From Anaerolineales bacterium (GTDB lineage: Bacteria > Chloroflexota > Anaerolineae > Anaerolineales > UBA4823): a stretch of 5,291 nucleotides of DNA. The stretch lies in NCBI GenBank assembly GCA_022865865.1, contig JALHTN010000489.1:1-5291 (forward strand), in the 5' to 3' direction. Under the pieces are notes generated by a model that saw only the letters and a list, made by a program, of their open reading frames with translations, did no database searches and was not told the origin of the DNA. The position numbers were made by a program, and so were the translations under genes. This document shows, piece by piece, positions 1-5,291 of the stretch (positions are counted from its first letter, which is position 1; the number at the start of each line of letters is the position of its first letter).

Positions 1-1130
1 AGTTATATGATTTCTATCTCGGCGATGCCGCCACGGCATCTGTGACCATATTCCTGTTAGCCATCAACGGCCTGCTGGTGGGAGGTTTCTCCCAGATGCG
101 CGAGTTTGTCAAGGAAGCTGATGTTTACAAACGCGAGCGCCTGGTCAATCTGAAGATATTTCCCTATGTAGCCTCGAAAGCCTGGGTGGCACTGCTGCTG
201 TCATTTTACGGGGCCGTGGTGTTTACCACCATTCGCTTCCTGGCGTTTGATGTTCCAGGGGGTGCGCTGATTATTGGGCTGTATTATGTTTCCATTGTGC
301 TGGCGATTTTAGCCGGCAGCATGAGCGGATTGATGGCCTCTGCCATCTCAAAATCCCCGGCTGTCGCACCGCTATTGATGATTTTGTTGATTATCCCGCA
401 AATCATATTGAGCGGCAGCCTGGCTCCTTTGCCTGAAAATGTCACCGCAATCGCTTCGACCCGCTGGGCGTTCCAGGATTTTACCGGCCTGACCGGGATG
501 GGTTCAGATGTTGCCTCAGACCCTTGCTGGCAGCTTTCTGAGGAAGAGCGCGACCTGATGTCCCTGGAACAAAAAACTGCTTTCGGTTGCAAATGCATGG
601 GATTGGCGGTTTTTGACCCCAATTCATGTAATTTCCCCGGCATTGGCGAGTTCTATGTAGCGGAAATCGATCTTCCGGCACCCGTTGAGCCAGCCGAGCT
701 GGGTCCTGAGCCCCCCGAGCCGGTCATTCCTGATGCTCCCGAGCCACCTGCGGACCAGAACGACCAGGTGGCGATGGTCCAGTATATGAATGCCCTGAAT
801 TCGTACCAGGACGAAGTGCAGCTGCTCCAGGATCAATTCAGGAGCGAGATGGATTTGTATCGATCTCGGGCGGATATCTACACCGCCCAGATTAAGGATT
901 ACCAGATAGAGAGGATTTCTTACGATGCCGCTCGCATTAAAGCAATTGGCACAGCTGAGGCACTGATCCAAGGCAATAAAGAAATGATGGGTTGGGCTTT
1001 TGTCAATGTCCGGGATGTGAACAACTTGATCACCTGGATAACAAAAACCTGGCTCGCCCAATTGATAATTATCGGCGTGTATTTTGTACTCATCCTGGGG
1101 TTTATTAAACGCAAGGATGCATCCGCATAA
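1..1130 (+). CDS. ABCG/ABC-2-type transporter permease, C-terminal part (5' end outside window)
   Basis: Membrane half of an ABC exporter. The frame is open from base 3, so the GTG at 42 is not a real start and the gene begins to the left. Residues are numbered from that GTG. A hydrophobic helix (about 1-18) is followed by a connecting segment containing REFVKEADVYKRER (20-33). This matches the charged RE...Y.RER element after the second membrane helix in ABCG-type permeases. Further helices lie at about 43-66, 75-100, 107-127 and 336-354. The loop between the last two is about 200 residues, far longer than in typical ABCG proteins. It carries four cysteines (C162, C183, C185, C196), a Pro/Glu hinge (about 211-238) and a predicted coiled coil (about 243-295). 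The substrate cannot be told. The ATPase domain, and a possible FHA domain, would lie upstream. It is the first gene of a run with the lipoprotein and kinase. The fold is a confident call; the ABCG assignment is family knowledge applied to a visible motif. Confidence 0.85.
   Translation, partial: LYDFYLGDAATASVTIFLLAINGLLVGGFSQMREFVKEADVYKRERLVNLKIFPYVASKAWVALLLSFYGAVVFTTIRFLAFDVPGGALIIGLYYVSIVLAILAGSMSGLMASAISKSPAVAPLLMILLIIPQIILSGSLAPLPENVTAIASTRWAFQDFTGLTGMGSDVASDPCWQLSEEERDLMSLEQKTAFGCKCMGLAVFDPNSCNFPGIGEFYVAEIDLPAPVEPAELGPEPPEPVIPDAPEPPADQNDQVAMVQYMNALNSYQDEVQLLQDQFRSEMDLYRSRADIYTAQIKDYQIERISYDAARIKAIGTAEALIQGNKEMMGWAFVNVRDVNNLITWITKTWLAQLIIIGVYFVLILGFIKRKDASA
738..884 (+). other. Pro/Glu hinge plus coiled-coil module in the permease loop (copy 1)
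   Basis: Encodes residues 233-281 (numbered from the GTG at 42) in the large extracytoplasmic loop. It begins PEPPADQNDQ and continues into a Gln/Tyr/Asp-rich helical stretch ending IYT. It aligns without gaps to the lipoprotein segment encoded at 1950-2096: 8 of the first 10 residues and 11 of the next 39 are identical, with several Tyr/Phe exchanges. Helical or coiled-coil character is inferred from composition and spacing, not computed. Confidence 0.75.
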
Positions 1131-1133
1131 CGT

Positions 1134-1140
1134 GGGGTGA
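1134..1140 (+). promoter_or_regulatory. Ribosome binding site deciding the lipoprotein start
   Basis: GGGGTGA contains GGTGA, which matches the anti-Shine-Dalgarno complement. It lies 5 bases before the ATG at 1146. The in-frame GTG at 1137 falls inside this site, so ATG 1146 is the better start. Confidence 0.65.
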
Positions 1141-1145
1141 TTGCC

Positions 1146-2186
1146 ATGAAACTATTCACGAAAATAAAGTATTCCAAGACAATGGTGATCGGATTATCAT
1201 TGTTGGTCATGCTGAGCTTTTTGATCCAGGGCTGCGGAACGGACCCGCAATCCGATTCAGCGAACGCGACATTGTCAGCCATGAGGCAGGCGATCGCAGG
1301 GACGACCACTGCAGAGGCAGTAGATGCAGCCAACGCGGGTGATTTAGCAACTGCAGAAGCCGTAGCAACACAGCAAAGCCAGGATATTTCTGCAACCCAG
1401 ACCGCGCAGGTCGCTGATCGAGACGAAACACAGCTGGCGACTGCTACCGTGGCGGCGCCGGTGATTGCGGAACTGCCCACCTATGGTCTGGATGCTTCCA
1501 GCGGAAGAGTCGGCTGGATTCATGACCCGCTTACCCTGGAGGTCTCCGGCTACCAGCAGATGACCTTTGGGAATGATTATATGAATGTCACGGCGAAGGA
1601 TTTTGTCCTGGCTGCGGATGTGACCTGGGATACGCAGTATGGCGACTCGGGATGTGGTTTCTTGTTCCGTTCGAATGGCGATCAACAAAAGCCAGACGGA
1701 TACATGCTGATCGCGAGTCGTTTTGCCAATGGCAGGGTAGTTTTTACCGCCCTTGCAGATGGTGAGCCGGCCAATATGCGTCACTTTTATCCGAGGGAGG
1801 TGGATCGTTCTTTCGAATGGCAGAACGGAACCACCAACCGGATTGCGATCGTGGCGCGCGATAACCTGATCGAAGTTTATACCAACCGGTTGAAGATCGG
1901 AGAAATCGACACCACCCAACCCCCCAAGCAGCCGATTCTGCCGCCCAGGCCAGAGCCGCCGGTCGATCAACTGGACCAGAATGCTAAGAAAATTTATGAA
2001 GATCAGTTAGAGCAGTATGAAGATATAGTACAGCAATCTCAAACCAATTTCCAGGTCGCAAAAACGAATTTCGAGGCAGGAAAATCTATATTTACGGATG
2101 GATTTTTATCCATGCTGGCTGCCACGCAGGGTGGCCGGACAGAGTGTAAGTTTGATAAAGCCTGGTTATGGTTGCTCGAGCCTTGA
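1146..2186 (+). CDS. Secreted lipoprotein with a jelly-roll (LamG/DUF1080-like) domain and inserted coiled coil
   Basis: Predicted membrane-anchored extracytoplasmic protein of unknown function; 346 residues from ATG 1146 (an in-frame GTG at 1137 would add three). Numbering here counts from 1137. A Lys-rich N-terminus and hydrophobic stretch (about 16-30) end in LIQGC, with C33 as the likely lipidated cysteine; Q at -2 is unusual for a lipobox. An Ala/Thr/Gln-rich linker follows (about 44-107). A beta-rich domain runs from about 114 to 256, with signature stretches such as DVTWDTQYGDSGCGFLFR, GYMLIASRFANGRVVF and NLIEVYTNRLKIGEID. The last strand appears to be FLSMLAATQGG...CKFDKAWLWLL (323-347). 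Between these lies a Pro-rich hinge and helical segment (262-320) shared with the upstream permease. C173 and C337 could form a disulfide. The start lies 15 bases after the permease stop. Sugar or cell-wall binding is only a guess from the fold class. Confidence 0.85.
   Translation: MKLFTKIKYSKTMVIGLSLLVMLSFLIQGCGTDPQSDSANATLSAMRQAIAGTTTAEAVDAANAGDLATAEAVATQQSQDISATQTAQVADRDETQLATATVAAPVIAELPTYGLDASSGRVGWIHDPLTLEVSGYQQMTFGNDYMNVTAKDFVLAADVTWDTQYGDSGCGFLFRSNGDQQKPDGYMLIASRFANGRVVFTALADGEPANMRHFYPREVDRSFEWQNGTTNRIAIVARDNLIEVYTNRLKIGEIDTTQPPKQPILPPRPEPPVDQLDQNAKKIYEDQLEQYEDIVQQSQTNFQVAKTNFEAGKSIFTDGFLSMLAATQGGRTECKFDKAWLWLLEP
1950..2096 (+). other. Pro/Glu hinge plus coiled-coil module in the lipoprotein (copy 2)
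   Basis: Encodes residues 272-320 (numbered from 1137), beginning PEPPVDQLDQ and ending IFT. It is the ungapped counterpart of the permease segment at 738-884. It interrupts the jelly-roll just before its last predicted strand, so it should project from the domain as a hairpin or helix. Confidence 0.75.
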
Positions 2187-2188
2187 GC

Positions 2189-2194
2189 GGAGGT
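2189..2194 (+). promoter_or_regulatory. Ribosome binding site of the kinase gene
   Basis: A consensus GGAGGT lies 5 bases before ATG 2200. A decoy ATG at 2196 is out of frame and stops after three codons, so the site supports 2200. Confidence 0.8.
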
Positions 2195-2199
2195 CATGA

Positions 2200-4485
2200 A
2201 TGAGTAGCACGGACATCGTGGGCAAAACACTTGGAGGAAGGTATAAAATCCAATCCCTGATCGGCCAGGGGGGCATGGCGTCTGTCTACAAGGCTTATGA
2301 CCCAAACCTGCACCGTGCAGTGGCTATCAAGGTTATCCATCCACATCTATCCAATAATCCGGAATTCTTCCGTCGCTTTGAAGAAGAAGCAACCGCAGTC
2401 GCTCATTTGCGGCATCCAAACATCGTCCAGATGTACGATTTTAACCACGACGAGGAACTGTATTACATGGTGATGGAGTTTGTGATGGGGGAGACCCTGC
2501 AAACTCGATTAAAACGGTTAAATGCGTCCAAGCGCCGAATGAGTGTCAAAGAGGCGATTACCTTCACAGCCGAAATTTGTGAGGCTGCATTTTTTGCCCA
2601 CCAGCGGGGGATGATCCATCGTGACATTAAGCCAGCGAATATTATGCTGGATGTAAATAGCAGGGCCATCTTGATGGATTTTGGCATCGCACGGATGGTC
2701 GACGCTTCTCAACATACTGCCACGGGCACTGTTTTGGGAACTGCGACGTATATGTCTCCCGAGCAAATTCAAGGACTTCAGACCGATGCCAGGGCTGACA
2801 TCTATTCGATCGGGATCACGCTCTTTGAGATATTGAGCGGGAAACCGCCCTTCGAAGCCGATTCTGCCATGACACTGATGATGATGCACTTGAATGATCC
2901 AGTGCCCGATCTCCACGAATTGCAACCCGATACCCCACCTGATCTGGTGGCGATCACCAATAAAGCCCTGGCAAAAAACCGCGACGAGCGATATCCATCT
3001 GCGAGTGAGATGGCTAATGCACTGCGCCAATTGCCGGACCAACCCCAGAAGACTCCAGCGGTTGTTTCCACACCATCTCCTGAGGAAACCTTCATTGAAG
3101 CTGCGATCGTGAAAGATGCGGGAGCTACGATCATCGAAGCTGCAGCTCCGGTCGAGCCACCTGCAGCACAAGCACAATACCAGCCAACCATGGTAGAGCA
3201 GGCAGGCCAACCAGTGCAATATACGACCGCACCCGCGGCGGAAGCCTCTAAGGAAGGAAAGCCCGTTGAGGGTAAGAAAAGCAAAGCCTGGATACCGATC
3301 CTGTTGGTGGTGTTGGTTTTGGTATTGGGTGGGGGAGGTTACTTCGCCTACACTAATCTCTTCGCGGGTGGTGGTATAAATTCACCCTTACCATCTCCAA
3401 CCGCGGATACCGGAGCCCAGTTGCCTGTGACCGAGACAGGTGAAGCGACTTTGGATGTCACTCCCACTTCGCAACCGCAAGCTACAGACACAGAATCACC
3501 CAGCCCAACCCCGACGGAGGCGGCCACTGCCACGCCTGCGCCATTCGTGATCGGTGGAGCAGATAAGATCGCCTATTTATCAGGGAAGAATGTTTGGACA
3601 GCCAACATGGATGGCAGCGAGCTGACCCAACTTACCCAGAATAACTCGGAAAAGACCTACCTGCGCTGGCTGCCCGATGGACAGGGATTATCGTATATCA
3701 GTGGGAAATGTATCGAATCGGTTTCCCTCTCGGGTGATATTTCACAAATAGCCTGCTTCAATAACGCCGATAAATTAGAAGGCTTTGAAGTCTCACCGGA
3801 TGGAAAGCAAGTGGTCATTGGTCTGGATAGTCAGGTTTATCTGGTGCCGTTTGACCTGGAAAACCTGTCTACCGCCTATTCGCACGATAGTTTATCTGCT
3901 CTGGCAACCTGTGCAAACCTGGCGCCTTACACACGCAACAGTGCCCGTTATGTACGTTGGTCTAAAGACAGCAAGCGGTGGGCGGTAGTGGCTCAGGTCC
4001 CTTACAATGGCATACGCGCCGATGTTGTGGCTGTCTTCCCTGTCGACACTTGTTATCCGGAAAACTATTCAGCCTTCGAAGTTCAATTCCCCCCGCCTCA
4101 TTTCACCTATCCGGGCTACGATAAAAATCCATCGATCCAAGACCTGGGCTTTGACGGCAATTCCATATTTGTCTTGCATGGGATCACCCGCAATGATGGT
4201 TTTGGTGATCTCCATCTCTTCAATATGGATTCTTTCAAATTAAGTGAAAGCGTAAACCCGATCAACAATACCTGCTGCTACCGTGATGCGGAGTTTAGTC
4301 CAGATGGCAGCTACCTGGTGTTTGCATACCAGGATATAGGCCTTGGGCAAGCCAGCACAACCAAGCTGTATTACATCCCATTTGGAAGTATCGGCACGGG
4401 CGAGAATTATGAGCCGCTGCCGCTACCTGAGCTGACTGATCCGAAGGAAAGACCGCAACCGGTGTTAAGACCTGCGACTCAGTAA
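2200..4485 (+). CDS. Transmembrane PknB-like Ser/Thr protein kinase with extracytoplasmic beta-propeller sensor
   Basis: Hanks-type receptor kinase, 761 residues. The kinase domain (about 15-278) has every key element: glycine loop GQGGMASVY (22-30), K44 in VAIK, likely helix-C E63, catalytic HRDIKPAN (140-147) with D142, DFG (160-162), SPE (186-188), D200 and R261. Activation-loop T173 and T175 align with PknB T171 and T173, so autophosphorylation is expected. A Pro/Ala-rich cytoplasmic linker (280-363) carries three T-hydrophobic-hydrophobic-E-x-A motifs. One membrane helix (about 364-384) leads to a Ser/Thr/Pro stalk (395-447). The outer domain (about 452-735) has PD40/TolB-like repeats, e.g. 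AYLSGKNVWTANMDGSELTQLT, WLPDGQGLSYIS, VSPDGKQVVIG and FSPDGSYLVFAY. It has paired cysteines and no PASTA repeats. The start lies 13 bases after the lipoprotein stop, so it is probably co-transcribed. The ligand is unknown; the permease and lipoprotein are inferred partners or substrates. Confidence 0.95.
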   Translation: MSSTDIVGKTLGGRYKIQSLIGQGGMASVYKAYDPNLHRAVAIKVIHPHLSNNPEFFRRFEEEATAVAHLRHPNIVQMYDFNHDEELYYMVMEFVMGETLQTRLKRLNASKRRMSVKEAITFTAEICEAAFFAHQRGMIHRDIKPANIMLDVNSRAILMDFGIARMVDASQHTATGTVLGTATYMSPEQIQGLQTDARADIYSIGITLFEILSGKPPFEADSAMTLMMMHLNDPVPDLHELQPDTPPDLVAITNKALAKNRDERYPSASEMANALRQLPDQPQKTPAVVSTPSPEETFIEAAIVKDAGATIIEAAAPVEPPAAQAQYQPTMVEQAGQPVQYTTAPAAEASKEGKPVEGKKSKAWIPILLVVLVLVLGGGGYFAYTNLFAGGGINSPLPSPTADTGAQLPVTETGEATLDVTPTSQPQATDTESPSPTPTEAATATPAPFVIGGADKIAYLSGKNVWTANMDGSELTQLTQNNSEKTYLRWLPDGQGLSYISGKCIESVSLSGDISQIACFNNADKLEGFEVSPDGKQVVIGLDSQVYLVPFDLENLSTAYSHDSLSALATCANLAPYTRNSARYVRWSKDSKRWAVVAQVPYNGIRADVVAVFPVDTCYPENYSAFEVQFPPPHFTYPGYDKNPSIQDLGFDGNSIFVLHGITRNDGFGDLHLFNMDSFKLSESVNPINNTCCYRDAEFSPDGSYLVFAYQDIGLGQASTTKLYYIPFGSIGTGENYEPLPLPELTDPKERPQPVLRPATQ

Positions 4486-4491
4486 AGGGGG

Positions 4492-4521
4492 CTGGCAGGC
4501 TGGAGAGCCGGCGCAAGCCAG
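4492..4521 (+). terminator. Weak GC-rich hairpin just after the kinase stop
   Basis: An outer stem CTGGC/GCCAG (4492-4496 with 4517-4521) encloses an inner stem GGCT/AGCC (4498-4501 with 4506-4509). It starts 7 bases after the kinase stop. No T-run follows, so it is not a clear rho-independent terminator. It could be a 3' stabilising structure or chance. Confidence 0.25.
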
Positions 4522-4614
4522 GCTGCTCCAAGTATGAATAACATGTTGGTCACTCCCAAGCTTGTGGAGATGGGATTGGATCGCATAATGTTCTCAGCTG
4601 TAGTCTTTAATGAA

Positions 4615-4641
4615 GCCTTCAGTGAATAAGTTCATGAAGGC
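4615..4641. repeat. Inverted repeat (11 bp stem with one bulge, 4-base loop)
   Basis: GCCTTCA pairs with TGAAGGC (4615-4621 with 4635-4641). After a bulged G at 4622, TGAA pairs with TTCA (4623-4626 with 4631-4634) around loop TAAG. No T-run follows on either strand, so terminator function is doubtful. Confidence 0.5.
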
Positions 4642-4741
4642 CTGGAGAATGCGAATTTGAACAGAAACGCCGTATCCTTGAAATGCTCGACGTGCGAGGT
4701 ACACTAGCAATAGAAAATGAAGAAAAGGTCTTATACATATC

Positions 4742-4981
4742 ATGTCTAATCTCACCGCAACCAGTGTCGCTTGCGCTAACATCGCCTTCATCAAGTAGCG
4801 ATTGGCAAAACTCAATCGACCTAACCGCAAGGTTTGTTTTGACGGCAAATTGGTCTCTAGCTGATGTACTTTTTTCTCAAGTGGCCCAGGCAACACAGAT
4901 CGCATGAGAGCCATAGTGGGCAGGTTGACGACTTGCCCTCTTTTTTTCACCGGACTTCCTTTCATGTCGGATGATCTATAA
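4742..4981 (+). pseudogene. mvaD: Decayed 5' fragment of a diphosphomevalonate decarboxylase-like gene (mvaD)
   Basis: The frame from ATG 4742 reads MSNLTATSVACANIAFIK and then hits TAG at 4796. The N-terminus of bacterial diphosphomevalonate decarboxylase (ATP-dependent decarboxylation of mevalonate 5-diphosphate to isopentenyl diphosphate) reads typically ATAxAxxNIAFIKYWGxRD, so the match breaks exactly at the conserved YWG. The same frame then gives LNRPN, VCFDGK, a TGA at 4862 and TDRMRAIVG (4895-4921), recalling the family's LRxPAN, VxFD and LDRVRxLAG elements with deletions between them. Another frame reads WQN (4803) and LTANWSL, like WGN and LPANGSI, which suggests frameshifts. It stops at 4979, so about three quarters of a normal gene of roughly 320 codons or more is missing. 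Comparisons are from memory. The first 18 residues are the strong evidence and the rest is suggestive. Confidence 0.55.
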
Positions 4982-5187
4982 TGCCTATCCCTTGCTTCTA
5001 TCAATGTAAGTACCGTCATCGTTGTATTAACTTGGTTATCCTCAATAATAGAAGAATAATTCAGCTAGGTTATTTATTTAACTGAAGTGACGGTTATTTT
5101 AGAAAAATTAAGATCATAAGAATTCAGGGGCAATCGATCAATAACCAATTGATCCAATCCTCCTCCTGGTTCAAAGCTTAGAGAAGC
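4982..5187. other. AT-rich stretch without a recognisable gene
   Basis: The base composition is visibly richer in A and T than the operon, with stops in all frames. The only structure noted is a short inverted repeat at 5136-5154. A promoter-like pair TTGGTT and AATAAT with a 17-base gap (from 5032) is too weak to call. Confidence 0.5.
5136..5154. repeat. Short inverted repeat GATCAAT/ATTGATC
   Basis: A 7-bp perfect stem (5136-5142 with 5148-5154) surrounds loop AACCA. It is AT-rich and could be an operator-like site or chance. Confidence 0.35.
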
Positions 5188-5220
5188 AAAAAATCGCTCG
5201 ACAGGGATGTCAAGCGATTT
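5188..5220 (-). terminator. Rho-independent terminator, minus strand
   Basis: Stem AAATCGCT/AGCGATTT (5191-5198 with 5213-5220) has one internal mismatch (5199/5212), then GACA/TGTC and a 4-base loop at 5204-5207. Read on the minus strand, the stem runs into six T's (complement of 5188-5193). This suits transcription arriving from the right edge. On the plus strand only TTT follows, so plus-strand termination would be weaker. Confidence 0.65.
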
Positions 5221-5246
5221 CTGTGGACGGTGTTGGACGAAACTTA

Positions 5247-5280
5247 AATGAGAGAGTGATTATCCACTCACTCTCTCATT
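5247..5280. repeat. Perfect 13-bp inverted repeat with 8-base loop
   Basis: AATGAGAGAGTGA (5247-5259) pairs perfectly with TCACTCTCTCATT (5268-5280) around TTATCCAC. No T-run follows on either strand. It lies 26 bases from the terminator hairpin. It may be a repeated intergenic palindrome, a transcript 3' end structure or a protein-binding site. Confidence 0.65.
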
Positions 5281-5291
5281 ATCCTTGTGCA

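Larger units (their letters stand above)
4486..4741 (+). other. Non-coding stretch after the kinase; possible mevalonate kinase C-terminal remnant
   Basis: No intact gene is seen. The plus frame running 4486-4629 is open for 47 codons and contains NNMLVTPKLVEMGLDRIMFS (4537-4596). This faintly recalls the C-terminal GGNMIALVTPE...DRIIxTxV region of mevalonate kinases. Another frame reads GAGR at 4488-4499, like the family's GAGRGG loop. The resemblance is from memory and weak, but the position just before an mvaD-like fragment fits the common mevalonate gene order. The frame has no ribosome site and the match would need a frameshift, so at best it is a decayed fragment. Confidence 0.25.

Noticed and set aside
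42..44. GTG as start codon of the permease
   Set aside because: The frame stays open to the left edge (…DFYLGDAATAS), the region upstream is already protein-like, and an ABCG-type permease needs earlier helices. The gene is truncated by the window.
920..1480. Long minus-strand open frames under the permease, lipoprotein and kinase genes
   Set aside because: They are low-complexity mirror images of well-supported plus-strand genes, without ribosome sites or family motifs.
4594..5019. Minus-strand open frame of 141 codons, with a GTG start at about codon 24 preceded by GGAAGT
   Set aside because: The product is basic, low in recognisable motifs and lies antisense to the mvaD-like relic. It matches no family I recognise and is most likely a chance frame.
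5012..5095. Distant inverted pair ACCGTCA/TGACGGT flanking an AT-rich stretch
   Set aside because: Only 7 bp at a distance of about 70 bases with no supporting inner stem; expected by chance.
5221..5291. Possible minus-strand tRNA ending in ACCGTCC
   Set aside because: The expected 5' half of the T-arm and the rest of the cloverleaf are absent. The neighbouring sequence forms a different perfect hairpin instead.

Overview
The window most likely comes from a Chloroflexota bacterium, probably of the Anaerolineae type. This is inferred from style, not from a marker gene. The signs are a lipoprotein with an Ala/Thr/Gln-rich linker, a PknB-like kinase with a long Ser/Thr/Pro stalk and an extracytoplasmic beta-propeller, moderate GC content, and a downstream fragment resembling a bacterial diphosphomevalonate decarboxylase.

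Positions 1-4485 hold three tightly packed plus-strand genes with gaps of 15 and 13 bases, very probably one operon. (1) The C-terminal part of an ABCG/ABC-2-type transporter permease, which enters from the left edge already in frame. (2) A secreted lipoprotein with a jelly-roll (LamG/DUF1080-like) domain. (3) A complete transmembrane Ser/Thr protein kinase of 761 residues: cytoplasmic kinase domain, linker, one membrane helix, stalk and TolB/PD40-like propeller.

Two observations tie the genes together. The extracytoplasmic loop of the permease and the lipoprotein share an ungapped module of about 49 residues, made of a Pro/Glu hinge with the pattern PEPPxDQxDQ followed by a predicted helical or coiled-coil stretch. 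In each protein it is inserted inside another fold, which suggests the two proteins dock on the outside of the membrane. The kinase linker carries three copies of a T-hydrophobic-hydrophobic-E-x-A motif, candidate phosphothreonine sites. A kinase beside an ABCG-like exporter recalls the mycobacterial PknF-Rv1747 pair, where the exporter carries FHA domains. Any FHA or ATPase domain here would lie left of the window and cannot be seen.

Positions 4486-5291 contain no intact gene. Positions 4742-4981 look like the decayed 5' part of a mevalonate-pathway gene (mvaD), with in-frame stops. Just before it, 4486-4629 may be a remnant of a mevalonate kinase C-terminus (weak). Positions 4982-5187 are AT-rich and without a recognisable gene. 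The right edge has two strong hairpins. The first reads as a rho-independent terminator for minus-strand transcription arriving from beyond the right edge; the second is a perfect 13-bp inverted repeat.
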